45,582 bases of DNA, taken from the NCBI GenBank assembly GCA_023436065.1, contig JAEZKU010000014.1, forward strand, positions 1 to 45,582, in the 5' to 3' direction. The translations under genes were made by a program, and so were the position numbers. The notes beneath the pieces were generated by a model. It searched no databases. It was not told the DNA's origin and saw only the letters and a program-made list of their open reading frames with translations. Shown here one piece after another: positions 25,065 through 33,701 of this stretch (within the stretch, counting starts at the first letter, position 1; each line of letters starts with the position of its first letter). This DNA comes from Bacillota bacterium. GTDB lineage: Bacteria > Bacillota > Clostridia > Lachnospirales > Lachnospiraceae.

Positions 25065-25808
25065 ATGAAGAAGAAAGTAATTGGTATGTTTGTCGTAGCA
25101 GGCTTGACAGTGTCCCTATTAGCCGGTTGCGCAAAGAAGAATGACACCCTGATCGTTGGTACTGAAGCTGGCTTTGCACCTTACGAATATATGGAAGGTG
25201 ATCAGGTAGTCGGAGTTGATATGGATATTGCCCAGGCAATTGCTGATAAGCTGGGTAAGAAATTAGAGATCCAGAACATGGATTTCGATGGCGCACTGTT
25301 GGCTGTTCAGCAGGGCAAGATTGACTTTGTGGCAGCAGGTGTTTCTGTTAGTGAAGAACGTAAGGAAAAAATGGATTTCTCCATTGATTATGTGGACTCT
25401 ACGGAAGTGGTTGTTGTGAATAATTCAGCACCCGCTGTAACAGCTGTGTCTGATGCTGATCTTGCCGGTAAGGTAATCGGTGTACAGCAGGGTAATATTG
25501 CTGATTTCTATGTTGAGTCAAATGTCGAAGCAAAGGAAATCAAACGCTATACCAAGTTCGCGCAGGCTGCAGAGGATTTAAAGAACGGTAAGATTGACTG
25601 TATCGTTATGGATCAGTATCCGGCAGAGGAATTAGTGGAGGCAAATACTGAACTCTCCATCCTTGACGGAGCTCTGTTCCAGGATAAGTATGCAATTGCA
25701 GTGAAAAAGGGAAATAAAGAATTACTGGATCAGATTAACTCAGTTATCCAGGAATTAAGGGATAGTGGAAAAATTGAAGAATTTACGGCTAATCATACAA
25801 GCAAATAA
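25065..25808 (+). CDS. amino-acid ABC transporter substrate-binding lipoprotein
   Basis: Surface-anchored solute receptor of the polar amino-acid uptake family (SBP_bac_3). The 247-residue protein starts with a lipoprotein signal, KKKVIGMFVVAGLTVSLLAG followed by Cys22. The mature part begins with the family signature LIVGTEAGFAPYEYMEGDQV and GVDMDIAQAIADKLGKKLE. The PBP fold continues with GKIDFVAAGVSVSEERK. The ligand cannot be assigned. It is followed by a stem-loop, then the permease and ATPase genes. Confidence 0.92.
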   Translation: MKKKVIGMFVVAGLTVSLLAGCAKKNDTLIVGTEAGFAPYEYMEGDQVVGVDMDIAQAIADKLGKKLEIQNMDFDGALLAVQQGKIDFVAAGVSVSEERKEKMDFSIDYVDSTEVVVVNNSAPAVTAVSDADLAGKVIGVQQGNIADFYVESNVEAKEIKRYTKFAQAAEDLKNGKIDCIVMDQYPAEELVEANTELSILDGALFQDKYAIAVKKGNKELLDQINSVIQELRDSGKIEEFTANHTSK

Positions 25809-25832
25809 TATGACTGAATGATCATACAAAAC

Positions 25833-25870
25833 AAGGGGGCTGTTATCTATACTGACAGCCTCTCTCTTTG
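25833..25870 (+). terminator. stem-loop between the binding protein and permease genes
   Basis: GGCTGT (25838-25843) pairs with ACAGCC (25855-25860), extendable by weaker pairs, followed by TCTCTCTTTGTTT. A weak terminator or RNA-stabilising hairpin here would let the binding protein exceed the permease, as is common in such operons. Its GGCTGTT core resembles the stem-loops at 15348, 33611 and 37851. Confidence 0.55.
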
Positions 25871-25941
25871 TTTACAGATAGGATAAAAGCGTCCAAAGCC
25901 CTTTTGCCACAAATTTATACTAACTCTCGGGAGGTAAGAAC

Positions 25942-26634
25942 TTGCTGAATAATTTATATGAAGCCTTTTATAATGCATGGGTACCGGATCAGCGTTACAT
26001 TGTCTATTTTGAAGGTTTGAAAATAACACTGCTGATCTCATTTTTTGCAATCCTAATCGGTATCGTAATCGGTGTTCTGGTAGCGATTGTGAAGGTCACG
26101 GCTAATAATGCGAAGATGAAATGGTTGGTATCGATCTGTAATGTCTATATCAATATCATACGTGGTACTCCTTTGATGGTACAGCTGCTGATCATCTACA
26201 ATCTGATTTTCACATCCAGGAACACGAATGAATTGGTTGTTGGTGCGGTGTGCTTCGGCATCAATTCCGGTGCTTATGTGGCAGAAATCATCCGTGCCGG
26301 TATTGAATCCATTGATCGCGGTCAGATGGAAGCAGGGCGCTCTCTGGGTCTCAACTACATCCAGACAATGCGCTTGATTATCCTGCCTCAGGCAGTACGT
26401 AACATTTTACCGGCTTTAGGTAATGAATTTATCGTATTGATAAAGGAAACCTCTGTAGCGAGTGTCATCGCAATTAACGATCTTACGAAGGTGGCCCAGT
26501 ATATCGGCTCCAGAACCTGGGATATCCTGCCGCCCCTCGTGATAGCAGCAGTGTTCTATCTGATTATTGTCATGGGCTTTACTAAATTATTGACCATATT
26601 TGAAAGGAGGTTGGCAAAGGGTGATCGTCACTAA
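25942..26634 (+). CDS. amino-acid ABC transporter permease
   Basis: Membrane subunit of the same uptake system, His/Glu/Gln/Arg/opine family. The 230-residue protein has about five hydrophobic segments. The conserved N-terminal part is YFEGLKITLLISFFAILIGI. The EAA loop is SLGLNYIQTMRLIILPQAVR near residues 134-153. Start TTG 25942, six bases after GGGAGGT. Its end overlaps the start of the ATPase gene by 14 bases, indicating translational coupling. Confidence 0.93.
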   Translation: MLNNLYEAFYNAWVPDQRYIVYFEGLKITLLISFFAILIGIVIGVLVAIVKVTANNAKMKWLVSICNVYINIIRGTPLMVQLLIIYNLIFTSRNTNELVVGAVCFGINSGAYVAEIIRAGIESIDRGQMEAGRSLGLNYIQTMRLIILPQAVRNILPALGNEFIVLIKETSVASVIAINDLTKVAQYIGSRTWDILPPLVIAAVFYLIIVMGFTKLLTIFERRLAKGDRH

Positions 26635-27343
26635 GAATCTGAAAAAATCCTTCGGAGAGCATGTGGTTCTGAACGGAATCAATGAAACAATCGAAAAAGG
26701 TGAAAAGGTTGTTGTCATCGGCCCTTCCGGTTCAGGTAAGTCAACCTTCCTCAGATGCCTAAATCTGTTAGAAGAGCCAACCGGAGGAGAGATCTGGTTT
26801 GAGGGAGAGAATATTACGGATAAGAATACCGATATTAATAAGATTCGCTGTAAGATGGGAATGGTATTTCAGCAATTCAATCTGTTCCCACATTTGTCCG
26901 TACTTGAGAACATTACGCTGGCTCCGGTTAAGCTTGGGCTGATGACGAAGGAACAGGCGGAACAAAAGGCATACGAGCTGCTTGCACGAATTGGTCTGAC
27001 CGAAAAGGCGAAGGCTTATCCCAATCAATTATCCGGCGGACAGAAGCAGCGTATCGCAATTATTCGTGCGCTGGCTATGAATCCTGATGTTATGCTTTTT
27101 GATGAGCCGACTTCTGCGCTCGATCCCGAGATGGTCGGGGAGGTGCTTGATCTGATGACTCAGCTTGCGGAGGAAGGCATGACCATGGTTGTGGTAACCC
27201 ATGAGATGCGTTTCGCTAAGAAGGTGGCAACCCGTGTCCTGTTTATTGATGAAGGTATAATCGTTGAACAGAATACACCGGAGGAATTCTTCGAGCATCC
27301 GACCCATCCCCGTCTGCAGGAGTTTCTCTCCAAGATACTTTAA
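26621..27343 (+). CDS. amino-acid ABC transporter ATP-binding protein
   Basis: Energising subunit of the transporter. The 240-residue protein has Walker A GPSGSGKST near residues 32-40, the Q-loop in MGMVFQQFNLFPHLSV, the ABC signature LSGGQKQR, Walker B VMLFDEPTSALD, and the switch histidine in VVVTHEM. I chose GTG 26621, about ten bases after AGGAGG; the in-frame TTG at 26600 lies upstream of that site. The gene overlaps the permease and ends at a hairpin shared with the convergent NUDIX gene. Confidence 0.95.
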   Translation: MIVTKNLKKSFGEHVVLNGINETIEKGEKVVVIGPSGSGKSTFLRCLNLLEEPTGGEIWFEGENITDKNTDINKIRCKMGMVFQQFNLFPHLSVLENITLAPVKLGLMTKEQAEQKAYELLARIGLTEKAKAYPNQLSGGQKQRIAIIRALAMNPDVMLFDEPTSALDPEMVGEVLDLMTQLAEEGMTMVVVTHEMRFAKKVATRVLFIDEGIIVEQNTPEEFFEHPTHPRLQEFLSKIL

Positions 27344-27361
27344 TACTTATACTGACAATAA

Positions 27362-27408
27362 AAGAGGCTGATCAAAACAAGCGTAGTTGTTTTGTATCAG
27401 CCTTTTGC
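27362..27408. terminator. shared terminator of the ABC operon and the NUDIX gene
   Basis: AGGCTGAT-CAAAACAA (from 27365) pairs with TTGTTTTG-ATCAGCCT (27387-27403, one bulge), with AAAAG before and TTTTG after. The stem includes the NUDIX stop codon, so it can act in both directions. Confidence 0.8.
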
Positions 27409-28062
27409 TTTGATTCGGGTAATAAAATCATGAACTAATCTGGCAGTTATCCCCCATAAATTCTCATCCTGTAGTTTATAGACAAGGATACTGTATCTGA
27501 AGCCGCCCCAGGGCTTCTGATAGGTATCCGGCAGACCCAGTTCCTGTGCAGGGAGCAGGATGAGTTCCTCTCCGGTCTCCTTGTCAACATGGGTAGGACT
27601 TACGTGAACCTCGGCACTGTAGCGATCGGGGTCATGCTCCATAAAGTATGAGACCGGCAGGGTAATTACCTTTTCTACCTCTCTTGGATTGGGGATGATC
27701 TCATCTTCGCTGACCTCAGCGATACCGACAAAAGCGTCGATAATCGCACCCATCGGTGCAACAATCGTGTTAAGTCTTCCGATGATTTCTATCTTATCTC
27801 CGGGAATACCCAGTTCTTCTGTTGTTTCTCTGATTGCAGTCTCTTCCAGGGATAGATCCGTCTCATCAATTCTTCCACCGGGAAAGCAGAGTTCGCCGCC
27901 CTGACGGATATTCTTACAGCGCTTCTGGAATACAAAATGATAAGCCCCGTCAATTGGAATTAACAGAACCAGAACCACAGAGCGGAAATATTCTTCACTC
28001 TGGCTGATCTTAGCGTGATAACCAATCTGCTCCTGCAATCTTTTAAAATCCTCAATATTCAC
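27397..28062 (-). CDS. NUDIX hydrolase, CoA pyrophosphatase type
   Basis: Predicted to hydrolyse coenzyme A or acyl-CoA at the pyrophosphate. The 221-residue protein starts at GTG 28062, eight bases after GGGGG; an in-frame upstream ATG lacks a ribosome site. The NUDIX box reads GGRIDETDLSLEETAIRETT then EELGI, near residues 71-95. This spaced variant is that of the NudL/YeaB CoA pyrophosphatase group rather than MutT. The preceding QKRCKNIRQGGELCFPGG matches the CoA-enzyme UPF0035-like signature. Monocistronic and convergent with the ABC operon. Confidence 0.87.
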   Translation of the reverse strand: MNIEDFKRLQEQIGYHAKISQSEEYFRSVVLVLLIPIDGAYHFVFQKRCKNIRQGGELCFPGGRIDETDLSLEETAIRETTEELGIPGDKIEIIGRLNTIVAPMGAIIDAFVGIAEVSEDEIIPNPREVEKVITLPVSYFMEHDPDRYSAEVHVSPTHVDKETGEELILLPAQELGLPDTYQKPWGGFRYSILVYKLQDENLWGITARLVHDFITRIKAKG

Positions 28063-28225
28063 TAGCAGATCCCCCTTTACTATAAATAATTTTAAGATTG
28101 GAGGAGCAAAAAAGCAAGCGATATCTAAGGATTTATTTTTATACAAAAGTACTAATAATTATCCTTGCCCTTTCAAGCATATCTTACAAAGATTTTATTT
28201 TTGCTTTATTCATGGTAAAATGCTC

Positions 28226-28254
28226 TTGCAATATGAATAATTATATGGTAGTAT
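28226..28254 (+). promoter_or_regulatory. promoter of the threonine operon
   Basis: TTGCAA (28226-28231), 17 bases and TAGTAT (28249-28254). The roughly 90-base leader ends in a small hairpin, CCTGA-ACAAGC-TCAGG (28321-28336), that overlaps the first bases of the ribosome site. No T-box or codon-rich leader peptide was recognised. Confidence 0.6.
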
Positions 28255-28348
28255 ATCTTTCTTAGAAAGACAATTGTATTTGTTATACATACAATTCGAA
28301 ACAATGAATGCATATATTACCCTGAACAAGCTCAGGAGGTGCAAAAAC

Positions 28349-28789
28349 ATGAATGACGATCAATATTTTATTGTGAAAAAGAAGGCAGTACCGGAGGTAT
28401 TGCTTAAGGTAGTGGAAGCAAAGCGTCTGCTTGATTCCGAACGCGTAATGACGGTGCAGGAGGCGACGGATGCTGTAGAAATCAGTAGAAGCTCCTTCTA
28501 TAAATATAAGGATGACATTTTCCCTTTTTATGAGAATACCAGAGGGAAGACGATCACCTTCATGCTTCAGATGGATGACAGACCGGGGTTACTGTCAAAG
28601 GTTTTGAACCAGGTAGCCAAGTGTGAGGCGAATATTCTCACGATCCATCAGAGTATTCCGGTCAACGGAATTGCGCTTTTAACCTTAAGCATCGAGATTC
28701 TGCCCCAGACGGACAGTACCGTAGTCATGATCGATGCGATAGAAGCTATGGAGGGAATCCATTATGTAAAAATGGTTTCCAGAGAATAA
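28349..28789 (+). CDS. ACT-domain protein of the PheB family
   Basis: Small regulatory protein of 146 residues. An N-terminal helix-turn-helix-like region (MTVQEATDAVEISRSSFYKY) is followed by an ACT domain (TFMLQMDDRPGLLSKVLNQV, near residues 73-92, to the end). Start ATG 28349 with CAGGAGGT upstream; longer in-frame starts lack a ribosome site. ACT domains usually bind amino acids, and this gene heads the hom-kinase-lysC operon, so sensing of a pathway amino acid is plausible but unproven. The PheB name does not imply prephenate dehydratase activity. Confidence 0.85.
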   Translation: MNDDQYFIVKKKAVPEVLLKVVEAKRLLDSERVMTVQEATDAVEISRSSFYKYKDDIFPFYENTRGKTITFMLQMDDRPGLLSKVLNQVAKCEANILTIHQSIPVNGIALLTLSIEILPQTDSTVVMIDAIEAMEGIHYVKMVSRE

Positions 28790-28837
28790 TGTGAAGTATA
28801 AAGCAAAATAGTTACCACATAAACAGGAGGAGCAGAG

Positions 28838-30055
28838 ATGATTAACATTGCAGTCTTAGGATACGGCACCATTGGATCGGGGGTAGTTGAAGTACTGAAT
28901 ACCAATGGTGAAAGCATTAAAAAAAGGGCCGGCGACCATATTAATATAAAATATGTCCTGGATCTTCGTGAATTTCCGGGCGATCCGATTATGGAGAAAT
29001 TAGTTCACGATGTGAATATTATATTAGAGGATACTGATGTTAAGATAGTCGTTGAGGTTATGGGCGGAGTCGAACCGGCATATACCTTTGTTAAGCAGGC
29101 AATGTTAAAAGGAAAGAGTGTCATCACCTCCAACAAGGAGCTGGTAGCAAAGCATGGTGCGGAGCTTTTGGATCTTGCTAAGAGCAATAACTTAAACTTC
29201 CTGTTCGAAGCAAGTGTAGGCGGGGGTATTCCGATTATACGACCCTTAAATCAGTCCCTGACTGCAGATGAGATTGTTGAGATTACAGGTATTCTGAATG
29301 GTACCACGAATTATATCCTGACTAAAATGAGTGATGAGGGTCTGGATTATGATACGGCACTTTCCGATGCCCAGAAGCTCGGTTATGCTGAGCGTAACCC
29401 GGCAGCGGACGTGGAAGGCTATGATGCCTGCAGAAAGATTGCTATACTTTCTTCTCTGGCATTTGGAATGCAGGTCGATTATGAAGATATTTATACAGAA
29501 GGAATCACGAAAATTACTGATACGGATATCAAATATGCAAAATCCATGGGAGCCAGAATCAAACTGTTTGCATCCAGTATCAGAGGGGACGATTCTTTGG
29601 TATATGCCATGGTTGCACCTGTCATGATTAAGGCTAATCATCCGCTTTACAGTGTAAATGATGTCTTTAACGGAATTTTTGTCAAAGGAAATGTCATCGG
29701 CGATGTGATGTTCTATGGAAGCGGAGCCGGTAAATTACCTACCGCGAGTGCTGTCGTTGCGGATGTAGTGGATGCTGCCAAGCATATCGGAAAGAATATC
29801 TGGACGATCTGGAGCAGCAGAAAATTAGAGCTTACGGACATCAACCAGGTAGAACACAGATTTTTTATCCGTATGAAGGATAGCTCCCGTGTAAAAGAGG
29901 TAGTGGCGGAGCTTTTTGGCAATGTCGAGGAAGTTAACCATCCCGAAGTTAGCGGAGAATATGCATTTATTACTGAGAATGTTACGGAACAGAAGCTTAA
30001 GGAAAAGATTAACGAGTTAGGCGATGTGTTGAGTGTCATTCGGGTCAGATTTTAA
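28838..30055 (+). CDS. hom: homoserine dehydrogenase
   Basis: NAD(P)H-dependent reduction of aspartate semialdehyde to homoserine, the branch point to threonine and methionine. The 405-residue protein has the nucleotide-binding GYGTIGSGVVEVL near residues 8-20, the catalytic-domain segments SNKELVAKHG and EASVGGGIPIIRPL near 95-135, and GILNGTTNYILTKM near 150. It ends with a C-terminal ACT domain (EHRFFIRMKDSS to the end) for threonine feedback. Start ATG with AGGAGG upstream. It sits 48 bases after the ACT gene. Confidence 0.96.
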   Translation: MINIAVLGYGTIGSGVVEVLNTNGESIKKRAGDHINIKYVLDLREFPGDPIMEKLVHDVNIILEDTDVKIVVEVMGGVEPAYTFVKQAMLKGKSVITSNKELVAKHGAELLDLAKSNNLNFLFEASVGGGIPIIRPLNQSLTADEIVEITGILNGTTNYILTKMSDEGLDYDTALSDAQKLGYAERNPAADVEGYDACRKIAILSSLAFGMQVDYEDIYTEGITKITDTDIKYAKSMGARIKLFASSIRGDDSLVYAMVAPVMIKANHPLYSVNDVFNGIFVKGNVIGDVMFYGSGAGKLPTASAVVADVVDAAKHIGKNIWTIWSSRKLELTDINQVEHRFFIRMKDSSRVKEVVAELFGNVEEVNHPEVSGEYAFITENVTEQKLKEKINELGDVLSVIRVRF

Positions 30056-30122
30056 TTCATGATGAGTGAAAGGCTGCAAGGCTGACTTTCATTGATTACT
30101 TAAGAAGAAAGGAATGAATCTT

Positions 30123-31325
30123 ATGAAATACATCGTTGTACTTGGAGACGGTATGGCTGATGAACCGTTGGAAGTATTGGGAAATAAGACACCTCTCATG
30201 GCAGCAAAGACACCGCAGATGGATCAGCTGGCAAAGCTGTCTGAGCTCGGCTTGGCATATACGATACCGGAGGGAATGAAGCCCGGCAGTGATACAGCAA
30301 ATCTTGCAGTACTTGGGTATAATCCAAAGGTTTATTATTCGGGGCGGTCTCCTCTGGAAGCCTTGAGCATCGGAGTGGATATGAAAGACACGGATATCGC
30401 CATTCGCTGTAATATCGTGACCTTATCAGAAGAAGAGGTTCCCTATGAGCAGAGAACAATCCTGGATCACAGCTCCGGTGAGATATCTACCGAGGATGCT
30501 GCGATATTAATTGAGGCTGTCAAAAAAGAGTTAGAGAACGATATCTATAAATTCTATGTGGGCACCAGCTACCGTCATTTAACGATCTGGAACCACGGTG
30601 AAGTAATCGATTTTACACAGCCGCATGATATCCTGGGAAGAGTAATCGGTGAGTATTTACCAAAGGATTCTGCATTCAGGGAGATGATGAGGAAGAGCTA
30701 TGACATTCTGAACAATCACCCGATCAATGTTGCAAGAAAAGAAAAAGGTTTAAATAAAGCAAATTCCATCTGGTTCTGGGGAGCCGGAACTAAGCCGGCG
30801 TTAACCTCCTTTGAAGAAAAGACGAATAAAAAGGGTGCTATGATATCCGCAGTCGATTTATTAAAGGGAATTGCGGTCGGAGCCAGTATGAAGGTCATCG
30901 AGGTGCCTGGTGCAGACGGAACCCTTCATACTAATTATGAGGGTAAAGCGATGGCAGCAGTTAAGGTGCTTTTAGAGGAGGATTATGATTTCGTCTACCT
31001 CCATGTGGAAGCACCGGATGAGATGGGACATCAGGGGAATGTGAAGAATAAAGTGCAATCGATAGAATACCTTGATCAGAGAGTGATTAAGCTTGTTGTG
31101 GATGAGATGAAGAAGGCAGGGGTGGATTATCGGATGTTGATTATGCCTGATCATCCTACGCCGATCCGATGCCGGACCCATACCAGCAGCCCGGTTCCCT
31201 ATCTGCTTTATGACAGTACTGCAGAGCAAAATAACAATTGGCTCTATAACGAGGAAGAGGCCGAAAAGAGCGGCAATGTAGTCAGGGAAGGCTACACAGT
31301 GATCAATAAGCTATTATCGAGGTAG
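30123..31325 (+). CDS. phosphoglycerate mutase-like protein, proposed homoserine kinase
   Basis: Alkaline phosphatase superfamily protein of 400 residues, related to archaeal-type cofactor-independent phosphoglycerate mutase. Metal-binding residues fit VVLGDGMADEP at residues 5-15, the serine-containing GSDTANLAVLGYNP near 55-68, VEAPDEMGHQG near 295-305, and LIMPDHPTPIR near 340. It lies between hom and lysC, where a homoserine kinase is expected, and no thrB is present in the operon. The family is annotated as a proposed homoserine kinase on that context. Start ATG 30123, nine bases after AAAGGA. Confidence 0.82.
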   Translation: MKYIVVLGDGMADEPLEVLGNKTPLMAAKTPQMDQLAKLSELGLAYTIPEGMKPGSDTANLAVLGYNPKVYYSGRSPLEALSIGVDMKDTDIAIRCNIVTLSEEEVPYEQRTILDHSSGEISTEDAAILIEAVKKELENDIYKFYVGTSYRHLTIWNHGEVIDFTQPHDILGRVIGEYLPKDSAFREMMRKSYDILNNHPINVARKEKGLNKANSIWFWGAGTKPALTSFEEKTNKKGAMISAVDLLKGIAVGASMKVIEVPGADGTLHTNYEGKAMAAVKVLLEEDYDFVYLHVEAPDEMGHQGNVKNKVQSIEYLDQRVIKLVVDEMKKAGVDYRMLIMPDHPTPIRCRTHTSSPVPYLLYDSTAEQNNNWLYNEEEAEKSGNVVREGYTVINKLLSR

Positions 31326-31334
31326 GAGGCAGCC

Positions 31335-32543
31335 ATGCTTATAGTTAAGAAATTCGGCGGAACATCCGTTGGCGATAAAGATAGAATTCTCAATGTTGCC
31401 GGAAGGATAGCAGAGGAGTATAAGAAGGGTAACGAAGTAGTAGTGGTACTCTCTGCGATGGGCAAGACAACGGACATCCTCCTGGCACAGGCAAAAGATA
31501 TTAACCCGAATGCATCAAAGAGAGAGCTGGATATGCTTATGGTTACCGGTGAGCAGGTTTCGGTTGCTTTGATGGCAATGGCACTTGATACTTTGGGAGT
31601 TCCGGCGGTGTCCCTGAATGCATATCAGGTAGCGATGCATACCACCAGTGTTTATGGAAATGCAAGGCTAAAGAGGATTGATACAGAAAGAATCGAAAAT
31701 GAATTGGAAGCAAAGCGTGTAGTTCTGGTTACCGGCTTCCAGGGAGTAAATAAATTTGATGATTATACAACACTCGGTCGTGGAGGCTCTGATACAACCG
31801 CGGTTGCTCTGGCAGCAGCACTGAATGCAGATGCCTGTGAGATTTATACGGATGTGGATGGCGTGTATACCGCAGATCCAAGAATTGTACCTACAGCCAG
31901 AAAGCTCGAGGAGATCACCTATGATGAAATGCTGGAGTTGGCATCCTTGGGTGCGGGCGTTCTGCATAACCGTTCCGTGGAAATGGCTAAAAAATATGGG
32001 GTACAGTTAGTAGTTCGCTCCAGTCTGAATTTATCGGAGGGCACGGTTGTTAAGGAGGAAGTAAAAATGGAGAAAATGCTTGTTAGCGGTGTGGCATGTG
32101 ATAAAAACGCAGCACGTATCGCAGTTATCGGCTTGGAGGATCAGCCAGGGGTGGCTTTTAAATTATTCAATCATCTGGCAAATCATAATATCAATGTAGA
32201 TATCATTCTGCAGTCCATCGGAAGGGATGGCACGAAGGATATCAGCTTTACCTTGAAGGAGGATGACCTTGATGAAGCAATTGCAATCCTGGAACGTCAT
32301 CAGGGTGGCAGCCTGACCTGTCAAAAGATAGATGTGGAAAGAGAAGTTGCAAAGGTTTCCATCGTAGGGGCTGGAATGATGTCCAATGCAGGTGTTGCAG
32401 CGAAGATGTTTGAGGCTCTTTATGATGTGGGAGTGAACATCAAGATGATCTCCACCTCTGAAATCAGGGTTACGGTTCTGATTGATGAAGTACATGTAGA
32501 AAAAGCGATGATTGCGATCCATGATAAGTTCGCTTTGGCATAA
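31335..32543 (+). CDS. lysC: aspartate kinase
   Basis: First step of the aspartate pathway (Lys, Thr, Met). The 402-residue monofunctional enzyme has the signature VKKFGGTSVGD near residues 4-14. The catalytic domain includes LGRGGSDTTAVALAAALNAD near 140-160 and YTDVDGVYTADPRIVPTARK near 163-182. Two C-terminal ACT units follow (RIAVIGLEDQPGVAFKLFNH and VSIVGAGMMSNAGVAAKMFE) for feedback. It starts nine bases after the kinase-like gene with GGAGG upstream, and ends before a strong terminator. The operon thus supplies homoserine and probably phosphohomoserine. Confidence 0.96.
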   Translation: MLIVKKFGGTSVGDKDRILNVAGRIAEEYKKGNEVVVVLSAMGKTTDILLAQAKDINPNASKRELDMLMVTGEQVSVALMAMALDTLGVPAVSLNAYQVAMHTTSVYGNARLKRIDTERIENELEAKRVVLVTGFQGVNKFDDYTTLGRGGSDTTAVALAAALNADACEIYTDVDGVYTADPRIVPTARKLEEITYDEMLELASLGAGVLHNRSVEMAKKYGVQLVVRSSLNLSEGTVVKEEVKMEKMLVSGVACDKNAARIAVIGLEDQPGVAFKLFNHLANHNINVDIILQSIGRDGTKDISFTLKEDDLDEAIAILERHQGGSLTCQKIDVEREVAKVSIVGAGMMSNAGVAAKMFEALYDVGVNIKMISTSEIRVTVLIDEVHVEKAMIAIHDKFALA

Positions 32544-32591
32544 GGATTCTTGTTTATTTCGGAGTGTGTTTAGAATATATGGTTTTATTCG

Positions 32592-32625
32592 AAAGGGGAA
32601 GGGCTCTGGTCCTTCCCCTTTTGTC
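32592..32625 (+). terminator. terminator of the threonine operon
   Basis: AAAGGGGAAGG (32592-32602) pairs with CCTTCCCCTTT (32611-32621), followed by TTGTCTGT. Confidence 0.85.
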
Positions 32626-32740
32626 TGTCCATTGCACGGATCGTATTTTTTAACGATTTTCTAAAAAGTATGCTAGGATAAAGGAAATCCTATATAATAA
32701 TGAAAGACATACACAAATGTTTGAGAAACGAGGCGAAAAG

Positions 32741-33601
32741 ATGAATAGTAAAAAGCATCCTGTACTAAAATTAATTAAAAAATATCTCCTGCTTCTCATC
32801 GGGGCTTTTGTAGCCGCCGTGGGATTAGAAATATTTCTGATCCCCAATAATATCATTGATGGCGGTATCGTCGGAATTTCTATCATCACAAGTATTTTAT
32901 CGAATATACCGATTGGAGTATTCACATTCTTGTTCAATGTTCCATTCCTCTTTATCGGCTATAAGCAGATTGGAAAGACCTTTGTCATAACCTCACTATT
33001 TTCTATCACTATGTTCTCGCTGTTTACTTTTGTACTTCATCCGATAACAGGGCTGACCAGCGATATCCTTCTGGCAACGGTGTTTGGCGGAATAATACTT
33101 GGGGCCGGAGTCGGGTTGATCCTTCGTTACGGAGGCTCCCTGGACGGAACAGAGATTATTGCAATTATTCTTTGTAAACAGGCAATGTTTTCGGTAGGCC
33201 AGATTGTTATGATATTCAATGTATTCATCTTCATTATTGCAGCTCTGGTACTTGGCTGGGACAGAGCGCTGTATTCGATGCTGGCTTATTTTGTAGCACA
33301 TAAGGCTGTGGATATTGTAATGGAAGGCTTTGATGAAGCGAAAGCAGTATTTATCATTTCAGAAAATACCATTGAAATAGCGGATGCCATCAATGCCCGA
33401 CTCGGTAGAGGCGTTACCTTCCTGGAGGCTAAGGGAGGATATTCGAAGGATAAAAAGCAGGTAATCTACTCCGTAATCTCTCGTCTGGAAATCTCAAAGC
33501 TTGTCTCAATCGTGAATGATAAGGATGAGAACGCATTTGTAACCATCAATGATGTGTCCGATGTCATGGGCGGAACTGATCGTAAGCGCGCCATCCATTA
33601 A
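32741..33601 (+). CDS. YitT-family membrane protein
   Basis: Integral membrane protein of 286 residues with the usual architecture: about five hydrophobic segments up to residue 195, then a cytoplasmic C-terminal domain (DUF2179-like, about 205-286). Recognisable family segments are GLEIFLIPNNIIDGGIVGIS near residues 28-47, ILRYGGSLDGTEI near 134-146, and KAVFIISENTIEIADAI near 201-217. I start it at ATG 32741 after GAGGCG; an ATG at 32717 is the alternative. The family's transport or other role is not established. Confidence 0.88.
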   Translation: MNSKKHPVLKLIKKYLLLLIGAFVAAVGLEIFLIPNNIIDGGIVGISIITSILSNIPIGVFTFLFNVPFLFIGYKQIGKTFVITSLFSITMFSLFTFVLHPITGLTSDILLATVFGGIILGAGVGLILRYGGSLDGTEIIAIILCKQAMFSVGQIVMIFNVFIFIIAALVLGWDRALYSMLAYFVAHKAVDIVMEGFDEAKAVFIISENTIEIADAINARLGRGVTFLEAKGGYSKDKKQVIYSVISRLEISKLVSIVNDKDENAFVTINDVSDVMGGTDRKRAIH

Positions 33602-33610
33602 AGGTAATGA

Positions 33611-33671
33611 AGGCTGTTGCATACTATATTATCCTTACCTTAAGCAATGAAAGAATATTTTGCAACAGCCT
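33611..33671. terminator. GGCTGTTG-type stem-loop after yitT
   Basis: AGGCTGTTGCA (33611-33621) and TGCAACAGCCT (33661-33671) form a perfect 11-bp stem around 39 bases. It lies between the convergent yitT-like and SprA-like genes. It shares TATTTTGCAACAGCC (33656-33670) with the 15346-15435 element. T-runs are poor, so its strength as a terminator is uncertain. Confidence 0.6.
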
Positions 33672-33701
33672 GCTTTACGTTTATTGGATGGCGCTTTTAG
33701 G

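Noticed and set aside
28255..28348. T-box or threonine attenuator before the threonine operon
   Set aside because: No T-box consensus, no Thr or Ile codon-rich leader and no terminator in the leader.
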